64,000 nucleotides of DNA from Rubinisphaera margarita (GTDB lineage Bacteria > Planctomycetota > Planctomycetia > Planctomycetales > Planctomycetaceae), in the NCBI RefSeq assembly GCF_022267515.1, contig NZ_JAKFGB010000003.1:124001-188000 (forward strand). Direction: 5' to 3'. Made by a program: the position numbers and the translations under genes. Under the pieces are notes generated by a model. The model did not search any database and was not told the DNA's origin. It saw nothing but the letters and a program-made list of their open reading frames with translations. Of the stretch, positions 8,068 to 17,138 are shown piece by piece (the stretch's first letter is position 1; each line of letters starts with the position of its first letter).

Positions 8068-9132
8068 ATGCAGAGACGAGGCTTCACCTTGATCGAACTT
8101 CTGGTGGTGATCGCGATCATTGCCGTGTTAGTCGGGCTGTTACTGCCGGCCGTCCAGCAGGCCAGAGAAGCGGCTCGACGCAGTGCCTGCAAAAACAATC
8201 TCAAGCAGATTGGGCTGGCCATGCACGACTATCACGATACGCACTCCTGCTTCCCTCCGGGTTACATTTCTTACGGGACCCGAACGGGAACCGGTCCGGG
8301 ATGGGCACAGATTGATCCCGATACTTGGGACGCCGCCCCCGGCTGGGGCTGGGCCAGTCAACTGCTGCCCTTTCTCGAACAGGGGAATCTCATCGATCAG
8401 ATTCAAACCGAGCTGCCGGTCTGGGCTCCACAGAACGCAGCCGCTGTCGCCGCGAAGCTCCCGGTCTTTCTCTGTCCTTCGACCTCGGGCGGCGACGAGT
8501 CGTTTGTCGTTCAGGATGACGTCGGCAATCCCCTTGACCACGGCAACGGTCCGATTCGTCTCGGACGGTCTCACTATGTCGCCAGTCATGGACAGGAGTC
8601 GTGCTGGGGCGACTGTGGATCTGCTCCGACGAACATCATTTTCACCAACATCTATACGTCGACCACGACCGTGATCAGCGGCGTGAATGGTGATGTCTCG
8701 AAAGTGGCCGATGGCCCGCTCTATCGAAACTCGCGAACCGCATTTCGTGATGTGACTGACGGCACCTCGAACACGATCTTCCTTGGCGAGCACTCTTCAA
8801 AACTGAGCGAGAAAACCTGGGCGGGCGTCGTACCCGGCGCATTCACGCATCCCGGCTTCACCACTCCTGAGAACGGCCCCGATGCTGCAGCGACGCTGGT
8901 TCTCGTCCACGGTGGCCCGTCAGGCGGCGAGCTCGATATTACCGGGACTCCGATCATCCATCCGGTCAACTTCCCGACTTATCATGTCGGGCAGATGTAC
9001 TCCGAGCACCAGGGGGGCGGGCATGTCTGTCTGGGAGATGGCAGCGTTCGCTTTGTCAGCGAGAACATCTCGCTGCTCACCTGGGCCGAACTTTCCAGCA
9101 TGGGAGAAGGGGAGATTGTCGGTGAGTATTAG
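8068..9132 (+). CDS. DUF1559 domain-containing pseudopilin-like protein
   Basis: A 354-residue protein with an N-terminal prepilin-like signal (RRGFTLIELLVVIAIIAVLV) containing the Gly-Phe cleavage site and Glu5, a single hydrophobic helix, then AAVQQAREAARR and NNLKQIGLAMHDYHDT, the hallmark of DUF1559. The C-terminus carries the family's LGDGSVRFVSENI block. Such proteins are abundant in planctomycetes and are presumed to be processed by a prepilin peptidase and assembled or exposed at the cell surface; their function is unknown. The gene overlaps the following lipoprotein gene by 11 bp, so the two are probably translated together. Its promoter overlaps two MntR-box-like sites. Confidence 0.93.
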   Translation: MQRRGFTLIELLVVIAIIAVLVGLLLPAVQQAREAARRSACKNNLKQIGLAMHDYHDTHSCFPPGYISYGTRTGTGPGWAQIDPDTWDAAPGWGWASQLLPFLEQGNLIDQIQTELPVWAPQNAAAVAAKLPVFLCPSTSGGDESFVVQDDVGNPLDHGNGPIRLGRSHYVASHGQESCWGDCGSAPTNIIFTNIYTSTTTVISGVNGDVSKVADGPLYRNSRTAFRDVTDGTSNTIFLGEHSSKLSEKTWAGVVPGAFTHPGFTTPENGPDAAATLVLVHGGPSGGELDITGTPIIHPVNFPTYHVGQMYSEHQGGGHVCLGDGSVRFVSENISLLTWAELSSMGEGEIVGEY

Positions 9133-9445
9133 GAATCGACTGCGATTGGCGGCGTGTCAACTGGCGTTGATATGTGCGGTGCTGTTCTCGGGATGCAGCT
9201 ACGGCGAAGTCAGCGGAAATACGTATCAATACGCCAAAGCGTTGTACTCAATCTGCAATCGTCACGACGCCGAAGGGCTTGAAAAGGCCTCCCGGCAGAT
9301 CGCCGCCGCAGAGGCCCAAGGCGAGATCACAACCCAGGAAGCCGAGTGGTTGCAGGAGATCGTCGCCGAGGCTCGAAACGATCACTGGGAAGACGCGATG
9401 CAGGACTGCCGACAAATGATGGAAGATCAGATCGGACAGCCCTAG
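9122..9445 (+). CDS. Small lipoprotein, hypothetical
   Basis: A 107-residue protein starting at a GTG (9122) that overlaps the last 11 bp of the DUF1559 gene. It has a basic N-terminus, a hydrophobic stretch and a lipobox (LFSGC, Cys about residue 25), so it should be a lipid-anchored envelope protein. The mature part is helical and polar (SICNRHDAEGLEKASRQ, then ITTQEAEWLQEIVAEAR), with repeated short helices. The frame remains open further upstream, inside the DUF1559 gene, but only the GTG start gives a signal sequence. This lipoprotein-after-DUF1559 arrangement is common in planctomycetes. Function unknown; a partner role for the DUF1559 protein is an inference. Confidence 0.85.
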   Translation: MSIRNRLRLAACQLALICAVLFSGCSYGEVSGNTYQYAKALYSICNRHDAEGLEKASRQIAAAEAQGEITTQEAEWLQEIVAEARNDHWEDAMQDCRQMMEDQIGQP

Positions 9446-9564
9446 CAATCCTTCAGGCAGGCTTCCGCCCCCCGGTTCGTTCAATCACAGTAAAACGATC
9501 CACGACGTTCGACCGTATGTCAGTTCAACGTCTGCCATACGGCGAATGTCTACTTCCGTGGAGG

Positions 9565-11229
9565 CTACGGCTTGGCCTTCGTCTTGGGAGCCGACTGCTG
9601 GGCCTGGCGGCCGAGCATGGTTTCGGAGAAGCCTTTCAGGTCGGTCCAGAAGGTTCCGTCGCCGGCGAAGATCAGGTTGAGTTCGATGTCTTCCGGCAGG
9701 CCGTTGGCGAAGACCCACATGTTGTAGGCATCGCCGGTGCCGAAGGCATCGACAGCGAGTTTGAACTTCTCGGCTTCGGCTTCCGCTTTCACCTTTTTGG
9801 CTTCCGCGGTCGCCTGTCCCAGCAGGACGGTGGCCTGGGCTTCGAGCAGCGCGACTTCCCGGTCGATCTCCGCCACAAGTCGCTGCGTTTCCGCCAGTGT
9901 CTGCTGAGCGGTCTTGAGACCTTCCGCCATCGCGTTAGCGACAAGTTTCTCGGTCTCGGCACGGATCTTTTCCGTTTCCAGTTCGACTTTCTGCTCGGCT
10001 TCTTTCAGGTCGCCCTGCGTTTCCGCCGTAATCTGCTGCTCGATTCTCGTCAGTTTCAGTTCTTCGGAGATGAACGCCTTTTGCTTGAACAGGCGAATGT
10101 TTTGCGGAATGTAGATATGCCGGACGAGGCCGTAGAGCAGGGTGATGTCCTTCTCTTCGAGAGCGATCTTGAACTCGTCGGTGGCGGCTTTCTGGAACTC
10201 CTGTCGCGACTCTCCCACGAGCAGATCGACCGCATCGTACTTCGAGCCGATCGTCCGACAGATCGATTCAATCTGTGGCAGTACGACCTTGGTTTCGATG
10301 GCCTGCACGTTTCCGAACTTCCGGATCACTTCCGGAGCCTGATCCGGGGTGATTCCCCAGATCGCCGTGAAGTCCATGGTGATGTCGAAGGCATCGTTGG
10401 ACGGGAACGAGATTCCCTTCTGAGTCTGCATCACCGTCGGTTCGCCGGCTTCGTCGTACTTCAGTGAGCCATCTGCGTTCTTATTCAGCTCCGCTTCGAT
10501 GGTCTTCTCGCGGTAGCCGATCTCCACGATGTCGATCTGTTGTTCGCGAGCGTTGACCGGGTAGATCCCCGGCGGGAAGACATCATTCTGGATCCCTTTG
10601 ACGGCTCCCGTTTCCGGATTGTCCGTCAGATTGGTGACGACGCCGACATGGCCGGCGGGAATCTGTACCCAGCCAGCGTACTTCGTCTGATTGCCGTCCG
10701 TCGTTTTGACGAGCGTCACCTTCTTGAATTCATACGCGTAATCATTCACGCGATACCGACCGGGACCAAATACCTTGCGCAGGTCGCCTTTGTATTCGGT
10801 TTCACCGAGATCGCCATCCACCAGGTACTTTCCACCGGAAAGGGCTTTGCCAGTCTTCGAGGTCGCGATTCCGATCTCACCGGGCTTGATGACCACATCG
10901 GGAACGAGCTCGTAGTCCCAGTAGGAACGGAGCGGCGAAAGGAAATGGCGGCCCGGGCCAAGCATCTCCACCAGCACGCCTTTCTCAATGATGTTTCCGT
11001 TCTCGTCGAGAGTGGCGAAGCCGGTCTTCGAATCGGGAAGGTTGTGATACGGCAGAAACGGGAGCGGGGGCCCCTTGAATCGCAGCCGCATGCTGTAGCC
11101 TTCCGGAACATAAATCCGGTTGTAACCCCACTCGACGATCAACCATCCAAAGACGAGAAGGAGGATCAGTGCGATGCCGGCCAGGATACCGTTTCGTGGA
11201 AATCTGCTCGAAGAAGTCGTCGTGCTCAT
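9565..11229 (-). CDS. SPFH/Band 7 domain membrane protein (second of pair)
   Basis: A 554-residue protein with one N-terminal membrane segment (about residues 14-32), an SPFH/Band 7 region and a long charged coiled coil (about residues 390-500: EQQITAETQGDLKEAEQKVE and onward). SPFH proteins oligomerise at membranes and organise lipid domains or proteases. It lies 62 bp downstream of another large SPFH gene, with which it probably forms an operon and perhaps a hetero-oligomer. Both proteins have an extended N-terminal region with several short PxGxxGV-like repeats (IPAGHVGVV), unlike small flotillins. The family is clear; the cellular role is not established. Confidence 0.85.
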   Translation of the reverse strand: MSTTTSSSRFPRNGILAGIALILLLVFGWLIVEWGYNRIYVPEGYSMRLRFKGPPLPFLPYHNLPDSKTGFATLDENGNIIEKGVLVEMLGPGRHFLSPLRSYWDYELVPDVVIKPGEIGIATSKTGKALSGGKYLVDGDLGETEYKGDLRKVFGPGRYRVNDYAYEFKKVTLVKTTDGNQTKYAGWVQIPAGHVGVVTNLTDNPETGAVKGIQNDVFPPGIYPVNAREQQIDIVEIGYREKTIEAELNKNADGSLKYDEAGEPTVMQTQKGISFPSNDAFDITMDFTAIWGITPDQAPEVIRKFGNVQAIETKVVLPQIESICRTIGSKYDAVDLLVGESRQEFQKAATDEFKIALEEKDITLLYGLVRHIYIPQNIRLFKQKAFISEELKLTRIEQQITAETQGDLKEAEQKVELETEKIRAETEKLVANAMAEGLKTAQQTLAETQRLVAEIDREVALLEAQATVLLGQATAEAKKVKAEAEAEKFKLAVDAFGTGDAYNMWVFANGLPEDIELNLIFAGDGTFWTDLKGFSETMLGRQAQQSAPKTKAKP

Positions 11230-11291
11230 GGGATAATCTCGTTGGTTCAGGTCAGCGGAGATAAGAGGTCAGGAGACGAAACGGTTCACTC

Positions 11292-12902
11292 TTATGGAGA
11301 CGCGACAGGCGACTGCGGCTCGCTGGCCTGTAGTGCCGGAGCAGGTTCTGTGGACGGTTGAGGTGGCTGAGCTCCCGGGGCAAAGGACCGGAAGATCTCC
11401 ATAATCGGACTGTTGTCCGTATTGGCCATGATGCGGCGGTAAGCGGGAGCCAGTTTCTGATTCAGCACATAGCGAGCGAACTCGGATCCGTTTCCACCGA
11501 AGGCTTCGACTGAGCGAGCCCAGCCAGCTGCTTCAGCTTCGTTGTTGAATCGGACCACATCGGCTTCGGCCTGCCCGCGGGCTTCGATGGCTTTCGCTTC
11601 ATCGGCTGCGGCCTGCAGTTTGGACTTCGCAACTTCCAGCCCTTCATTGGCCTTAATCACGGCGACTTCCTGTTCGCGCTCCGCCTCGGTCACCAGCGTG
11701 ACCACTTCCTGCTCGACCTTGATCAGTTCCTGCTTGCGGACGGCCATCTGCTGCTGCACAGCGAGTTTCTGCTCTTCTTCCTGCTGCTTGATCTCGATCA
11801 GGAACTGTTCGCGCTCTTCCTTGGCCAGTCCGCTCTCGCGGATCGGCTCGGCAATCTGCTGGGGCGGATAAATATCGGTAATCTTGGCGACCAGCACGCC
11901 GATGCCGAGCGGTTCGCATTCAAGCTGCATCACCGACTCGAACTTGTCTTCGAACTCCGACCGGGTTTCGCCTTGAATAAACTGGCGTCCCGAGTACTTC
12001 GATCCTTCCGTCCGGCAGTAGCTCCGGGCGATCGGCATGATTACTTTGCGGATGATTTCCTCGTCGATCTTCTCACCGTTCTCGTCGTCGTTGAAGGTGA
12101 TGTAGACCTCGGCGGCTTTTTCCGGCATCACGCGGAATTCGATCACGCCATCGAGCCGGATCCAGAATCCATCTTTCGACGGGAAACCCATCTCTCCATC
12201 CGCCGTGAGGCGATATGTCCGACTGCGGCAGTCGACCAGATTGATTTCCTCCGCATACGGATTGTAGTAGTGCGTTTTGGTATCGAGCGTTTCGGCCTGG
12301 ACGCCACGAAAGCCTGGCGGAACCAGCAGTGTATTCGGGTCTTCCGGCATGGGACCGGCGAGTTTTGTCACAACGCCGCGATATCCGGCAGGGACGACAA
12401 CAGGATCGTGGAGTTCATACTCGAACAGATACGGGTTGATCGGATAGCGACCGGGAGTCAGGTAACCTGGAACAATGCCCTTGGTCAGCACGCCCCCTTT
12501 CAACACCTCTTTCGTTGGGTCGACCCTGGCCATGAACTCGCCGTAGCCGAGATTGTCCCCGGTGAGTGAAACCAGAATGCCCATCTGGCCTTGAGGCACT
12601 TCCGGCTGCGGACGGATCTCCCAGGCCCAGTTGTACGGATCGCGCCAATGCTTTCCGTCGAGCAGAAAGTCGCGCTGAACGCCTTTGTATTCGGCGGTCG
12701 GAGCAATTTCCTGATCGTTATCCAGGTTCAGTCCCGTTTTCTTGATCAGTACCGCCATGTGAGCAGTCGGCACATCGATGCGGAAGAAGTTCAGTGCCAG
12801 AAAGCCGCCGAGCAGGATTGCGAAGACCATGAAAACAAGGCCTCCCAGTCCAAACATTGCCGCCTTAATCGCACGGACTCCTTTATCGACTTCGCGAGCC
12901 AT
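11292..12902 (-). CDS. SPFH/Band 7 domain membrane protein (first of pair)
   Basis: A 536-residue protein with an N-terminal membrane helix (about residues 17-38, GLGGLVFMVFAILLGGFLAL), a Band 7 region including SKDGFWIRLDGVIEFRV, a coiled coil rich in Glu, Gln and Lys (about residues 370-470) and a Pro-rich tail. It shares architecture with the next gene downstream, but sequence identity looks low, so the two are old paralogues. Together with floA at 41373-42332, three SPFH proteins are encoded in this window. The gene starts at the ATG at 12902. A role in membrane organisation is inferred from the superfamily. Confidence 0.85.
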   Translation of the reverse strand: MAREVDKGVRAIKAAMFGLGGLVFMVFAILLGGFLALNFFRIDVPTAHMAVLIKKTGLNLDNDQEIAPTAEYKGVQRDFLLDGKHWRDPYNWAWEIRPQPEVPQGQMGILVSLTGDNLGYGEFMARVDPTKEVLKGGVLTKGIVPGYLTPGRYPINPYLFEYELHDPVVVPAGYRGVVTKLAGPMPEDPNTLLVPPGFRGVQAETLDTKTHYYNPYAEEINLVDCRSRTYRLTADGEMGFPSKDGFWIRLDGVIEFRVMPEKAAEVYITFNDDENGEKIDEEIIRKVIMPIARSYCRTEGSKYSGRQFIQGETRSEFEDKFESVMQLECEPLGIGVLVAKITDIYPPQQIAEPIRESGLAKEEREQFLIEIKQQEEEQKLAVQQQMAVRKQELIKVEQEVVTLVTEAEREQEVAVIKANEGLEVAKSKLQAAADEAKAIEARGQAEADVVRFNNEAEAAGWARSVEAFGGNGSEFARYVLNQKLAPAYRRIMANTDNSPIMEIFRSFAPGAQPPQPSTEPAPALQASEPQSPVASP

Positions 12903-13274
12903 CGTGAATCTATCCTCAGAGTTGGGATATGGGTCCGGAAGAGTTCTCGCAGCATCGACCCCCGTTGCTGCAGAGATTCCGTAGTGACGTGATGCAAACC
13001 TAACGCACGAAATTCGTGCTGGTTCACGATGCCGGTGCCAATTGCCGCAGAATTCGCCAGATTCACCACTTCACGGAAATCGCCACGCCGAAGAAAGGGC
13101 GCCAGCAGTATAACCGTCAAAGTCCGCGTAGCCGCAGCAGATTATTCAGCCGTTGCGGTGAATGTAAGGAATCTCTTCCTCAGATTCTCCAGCCTGCCGA
13201 TCCTTGTTAGTGTCACTCGACGGAAAAGTCTCTCTGGTCTTCCTAAGCGGATGCTGTGAAACGGAACTCACATC
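12903..13274. other. Divergent intergenic region without a recognised gene
   Basis: This 372-bp gap separates the leftward SPFH pair from the rightward flavoprotein-like gene. Short open frames on both strands have no recognisable sequence. It presumably holds both promoters; no strong hairpin or repeat was seen. Confidence 0.4.
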
Positions 13275-14114
13275 ATGAACACGACGCAACACTATGATCT
13301 GATTCTTCTGGGCAACGATACCGTGGCAGGCGCGTTGCTTCAGAAGGCGTCGCTGGAGTTTGCCCGCATTGCGTGGCTGATTGCGGATGAAGCCGACGAC
13401 ATTGCTCTCCCTTGGAATGTCGATCGCTTTGTGGGCCCGTTTCATTTTGTTTCCTCGAAGCAGATCTGCTGTGAGACACCCCCAGGTCCCCACCGGATTT
13501 CCGCCGAGCGAATCGTGATCGCGACGGGAAGCATGCCGCGGCGGCTTCCGCATCTCCCCGATTCCGTCCGCATTCAGCAGGCGGAGGAGTTCACTGCATG
13601 TGGATCCGAGGAGCGCGTCGCGATTGTGGGAATGGGGCTGACCGGGCAGTCGATCCGGGAACAACTGCTGGGCTGCTGTCGCGAGCTCCACTGCATCGAA
13701 TCGAGCGAGAAGCTGCGGCTGTCCTCGAATCGGATTGCCAGGACGCGACTGCAGGCCACGGCATTGGCCACGCGGGAAACTGTGCACCTCGGCAACGGCC
13801 TTGCCGGTATCGATGCAGAGCCACACGAGTTGACCCTGTACCTGGAATCGAGCGAGATCCTTCACGTCGATCGTGTCGTTCTCGCTGTGGGACGAATCGG
13901 TAACACGGGGCGACTCAACCTGAGTGCAGCAGGACTTCAGGCCGATGATTCGGGCCGCATCTGGTGTAACTCCGATTACGAAACGTGGACCCCGGGAATC
14001 TACGCGATCGGTTCGGTTGTGGGATTCGCTCAGGAAAGCCACGTTTCTGGATCCGACCTCGATGTCGTCCTGACCGCCATGACCGGCCGCTCGACACTGG
14101 CCACGGCCAGCTGA
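13275..14114 (+). CDS. Degenerate pyridine nucleotide-disulfide oxidoreductase-like protein
   Basis: A 279-residue relative of the SthA/lipoamide-dehydrogenase flavoprotein family, which normally has about 460 residues. Recognisable parts are the ATG block (ERIVIATGSMPRR), an NAD(P)-binding Rossmann motif (VAIVGMGLTGQSI) and the segment GIYAIGSVVGF. The N-terminal FAD-binding GxGxxG is replaced by LLGNDTVAG, the redox CxxxxC region is absent, the usual Asp of the GD motif is Ser, and the C-terminal dimerisation domain is missing. It therefore probably does not bind FAD normally, although the NAD-binding core looks intact. The reading frame is unbroken, so it may be a functional reduced protein and not a pseudogene. 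Convergent with the pseudokinase gene. Confidence 0.7.
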   Translation: MNTTQHYDLILLGNDTVAGALLQKASLEFARIAWLIADEADDIALPWNVDRFVGPFHFVSSKQICCETPPGPHRISAERIVIATGSMPRRLPHLPDSVRIQQAEEFTACGSEERVAIVGMGLTGQSIREQLLGCCRELHCIESSEKLRLSSNRIARTRLQATALATRETVHLGNGLAGIDAEPHELTLYLESSEILHVDRVVLAVGRIGNTGRLNLSAAGLQADDSGRIWCNSDYETWTPGIYAIGSVVGFAQESHVSGSDLDVVLTAMTGRSTLATAS

Positions 14115-14144
14115 GGCGGGAGCGGTCTACTGGAGAGGACTGTT

Positions 14145-16448
14145 TTAGCGGAACAGACTCTCCGCGGGTGCGAATGTCGTCGCTGTCTGGATTCCGGGCA
14201 TCATCGAATTCCAGCGTGGCCCCTCATAGCTATTCAGTTCGGAGTCACGGAACTGGTTGGAAATTGGTCCGGCGAACTCGACCGGGTAGGGCAGAATGCC
14301 TTCAATCACACCTTCCGTCTGAAGCGGCGTCGCCACTTTTCGAGTTGGATTCCACCACGAAACCGTGGGGCCGGGGTTGGACACCAGCAGCATCTGTCCG
14401 AGCAGATTGATCGCTCGAATGTTGCGAGCTGGGGACGAAGTCGACGCGATCGCCACGAGACTCGAATTCTCTTCCCGGAATTTGAACACGCAGTTCGTCG
14501 CTTCGATGTCGAGTTGAATCAGTCCGGCCGGCTCATACCCGGTGCAGTCGAGATAGACGAGATTATCGGCTTCCCGCAGCGTCACCTGTTCGCAGCGGAT
14601 GGCGGGAAGCGATCGACTGGCGCGACAGATGATCTCGATACCATTCCCCTGACGAACTTTCAGGCAATTGACGAGCGAAATCTCGCGGGCGGTTCCCGCT
14701 ACGAGCAGGCCGGCTCCCTGTTGCAGGAACTGACAGTTCGCCAGCTCAATTCGCCCGCTATTGGCCTCGTCCTCGCTGATAGGCTTCCAGGCAATCGCTC
14801 TCATCGGCGGGCGGGGATCTGCTGGCTCCGTTCGTGGGTCGCTTTGCTCATCTCGGAAACTACAGGAGTTGACTCGAAGATTTGATGACTGGCAGACCAG
14901 CAGCGCTCCAGGCGGTCGGCTGCCAGCGGCCGGAGACTCGTGCCTGAGTGTGACCTGGGAGAGAGAAAACTCCGTGGCCGCGATTCGCCAGGGATCGTCC
15001 CCGATAATGATCTCGGGGGGTTGGGGAGGAGCGGCATCGTCCCGTTTCGCATCGTCGACAACGACAACGGTCAGCGGACCGACGGCTCCAATCTCCCGTG
15101 CCCGGTATTTTGTGCCGGGTGTCAACCGGATGATGCCACGCTGATCCGGTTGAGGCAGTTCGGCCAGCTTGCTGTTATCTCCCTGATGAGAAGCCTCGTC
15201 TTTCTTGGATTCGATTCCCGTCCCAACTTCGACTGCCGGAGTCTCGATGAGCGACTCGGCCATCTGCCAGGTCGAAGGAACGGAGACTCCAGCCACCCAG
15301 AGCAGTGCACACAGAATGCAGGCGACCGTGGTGAGGACACCATAGTCGGCGGCGAGTTCGGCTCGCGTTCGTGGAATTGCCGACCGAGGCTGTTCGAATC
15401 GCCTCACATAACGAGCGACCTGCTGCGGCCCCGTAACCCGCTCGCCCGGGCGACGGGAATCGGCACCGCTGAGTACGCGGAGTCTCTCGGCGGGATCGGG
15501 CCGAGTCAGTGCGAAGATCAGATCCGCGGTTTCGGTGTCGATATCCGGGGCGAACTCGTGAACATGCGGAATCGTCTGCTCGATGTGAGCGTTGATCTTG
15601 AAAAACGGATCCGCCGAATAGTGTGGGGGACGGCCACAGGCCATCTGCCAGAGCAGGCACCCGGCTGCATACAGATCCGTCTCTGTCGTCCAGGATCCGG
15701 TGCGGATCATCTCAGGAGCCAGATGGTCGTAGGCATCGAAGGGAAGGGGAGTCTGCAGAGTCCACATCGGTTGAGACGCAGGGAGAACCCCGGTGTTCAT
15801 CACCCGCAGCTGACCGCGTCGATTGAGCATCAGATTTCGAGGACGCAAATCTCCATGGACAAGCCCAGCCTGATCAAACGTCCGCAAGTGATGCAGCAGT
15901 TGTTGAGCAATCGTTCGGACAAGCGGCTCCGGAAAGCGACCTCGGCGAACGAGCAGTTCTTCGATCGTCACGCCGTGCTGGTATTCGTGGATCGCACATG
16001 CGGAGCCGTGGTGTTCGAGGATTTCGACCGGGGCTCCCGTCGAAGCGAGCCGCGACTGGCTCCCGAGCCGTCTTCGCAATTCCGTGAGGCTGTCCTGAAG
16101 CTCCGACGGCGAGTGATCGCCTGCGAAGTACTGATCGATCAGCACGAACTGCCTGCCCGTTGCGGACTGTCCCAGAAAACGACGGGTCACACGATCGCCA
16201 GCGATCGGCGCGATCACGTAGAAATTTCCAATGCGAAGCTGGGCGTCCCGACCGGAGGCCAGGCAGTCGGCCTGATAGGGCGACAGTTTGCGGCGTTGAA
16301 CGAGCGCGTCCAGCCAGATGGAATCGAAGGCTGGTAAGTCCGTCGCCAGGCGATGAACTGCCGCGCGACAGCGAAGCACATCCCGCTCACGGCAGGATGT
16401 GTACTGTTCGAGCCGCGCAATCAGATCACGTGAGGGGGGATCGTACAT
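14145..16448 (-). CDS. Membrane pseudokinase with C-terminal beta-helix-like domain
   Basis: A 767-residue protein. Residues ~75-340 follow the serine/threonine protein kinase fold: HGDLRPRNLML (198-208), APE (244-246) and TDLYAAGCLLW. Catalytic features are missing: the beta3 Lys position reads FVLIDQY, and the DFG metal-binding motif is NTG (218-220). It should thus be a pseudokinase that may bind ligands or partners without phosphotransfer. A membrane helix (about residues 363-385) separates it from an extracytoplasmic region of short repeating segments (SLVNCLKVRQGNGIEI and similar) that suggest a right-handed beta-helix. The first 60 residues resemble the short planctomycete domain that precedes many kinase domains (LSPYQADCLASGR). 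Isolated gene; substrate unknown. Confidence 0.8.
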   Translation of the reverse strand: MYDPPSRDLIARLEQYTSCRERDVLRCRAAVHRLATDLPAFDSIWLDALVQRRKLSPYQADCLASGRDAQLRIGNFYVIAPIAGDRVTRRFLGQSATGRQFVLIDQYFAGDHSPSELQDSLTELRRRLGSQSRLASTGAPVEILEHHGSACAIHEYQHGVTIEELLVRRGRFPEPLVRTIAQQLLHHLRTFDQAGLVHGDLRPRNLMLNRRGQLRVMNTGVLPASQPMWTLQTPLPFDAYDHLAPEMIRTGSWTTETDLYAAGCLLWQMACGRPPHYSADPFFKINAHIEQTIPHVHEFAPDIDTETADLIFALTRPDPAERLRVLSGADSRRPGERVTGPQQVARYVRRFEQPRSAIPRTRAELAADYGVLTTVACILCALLWVAGVSVPSTWQMAESLIETPAVEVGTGIESKKDEASHQGDNSKLAELPQPDQRGIIRLTPGTKYRAREIGAVGPLTVVVVDDAKRDDAAPPQPPEIIIGDDPWRIAATEFSLSQVTLRHESPAAGSRPPGALLVCQSSNLRVNSCSFRDEQSDPRTEPADPRPPMRAIAWKPISEDEANSGRIELANCQFLQQGAGLLVAGTAREISLVNCLKVRQGNGIEIICRASRSLPAIRCEQVTLREADNLVYLDCTGYEPAGLIQLDIEATNCVFKFREENSSLVAIASTSSPARNIRAINLLGQMLLVSNPGPTVSWWNPTRKVATPLQTEGVIEGILPYPVEFAGPISNQFRDSELNSYEGPRWNSMMPGIQTATTFAPAESLFR

Positions 16449-16640
16449 GCCCCGGGGAGTCCCTTCCCGCCTGGAGAATGTCTGGGGTGACTTCAGCGGC
16501 TGCGCAATGCGTCCGGTCCTGAGGGCACGTCTGCCCGACCCCAGCGTTTCTGGCTCGCAATATACCGCAAATGCTCGCGGGACCGAAAGATCAGTCGCGG
16601 CGCACCGGGAGCAATGCGGTTCGGCGGATGCCGTCGATGA

Positions 16641-17105
16641 CTATTCGTCGCTGGCGACGAGGACGCTGCTGAGCGCCAGAGAGTAGTCATGGAGTTCGTG
16701 CGGCTCGAAATAGATCTCAATTTCCCGCCTGGCGGCATCCGGACCATCGCTGCCGTGAATCAGGTTCATCTGGCGGGAGGACCCGAAATCGCCACGAATC
16801 GTGCCTGAATTTGCGGCTCGACCGTTTGTGGCGCCCATCATACTCCGCATCACCGTGATCGCTTCCGGGCCTTCGACAACGAGAGCCACCACGGGAGAAC
16901 TGGTGATGAACTCTTCAAGGTTCGGATAGAACGGCTTTTCGACGTGTTCGGCGTAATGCTTCCGAGCGAGTTCCGGGGTGACCTGAATCAGTTTCAGGCC
17001 GGCGATCTTGTAGCCTTTGTCTTCAATCCGGCTGAGAATGCGGCCAATCAGGCGGCGCTGTACGGCATCGGGTTTCAGGAGAATCAACGTCCGCTCTTGT
17101 GACAT
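16641..17105 (-). CDS. ndk: Nucleoside diphosphate kinase
   Basis: 154 residues from the ATG at 17105 (a TTG fifteen bases upstream is unlikely to be used). Nucleoside diphosphate kinase transfers the gamma phosphate of ATP to other nucleoside diphosphates through a phosphohistidine. The active-site block NLIHGSDG with His117, the N-terminal RTLILLKPDAVQR and the substrate-binding GATNGRAANSGTIRGDFG region are all present. Length is near the normal 140-155, with a short C-terminal extension. It lies just downstream of carA, separated by 33 bp on the same strand, so the two may be co-transcribed and together serve nucleotide synthesis. Confidence 0.97.
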   Translation of the reverse strand: MSQERTLILLKPDAVQRRLIGRILSRIEDKGYKIAGLKLIQVTPELARKHYAEHVEKPFYPNLEEFITSSPVVALVVEGPEAITVMRSMMGATNGRAANSGTIRGDFGSSRQMNLIHGSDGPDAARREIEIYFEPHELHDYSLALSSVLVASDE

Positions 17106-17138
17106 GGCGCTTTCAATCAAATTGCTGAGTCGGTGAGA

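Noticed and set aside
13146..14042. Long minus-strand frame across the flavoprotein-like gene
   Set aside because: Antisense to a clear Rossmann-fold protein; composition is that of a shadow frame (low hydrophobic order, many Arg/Ser/Gln).
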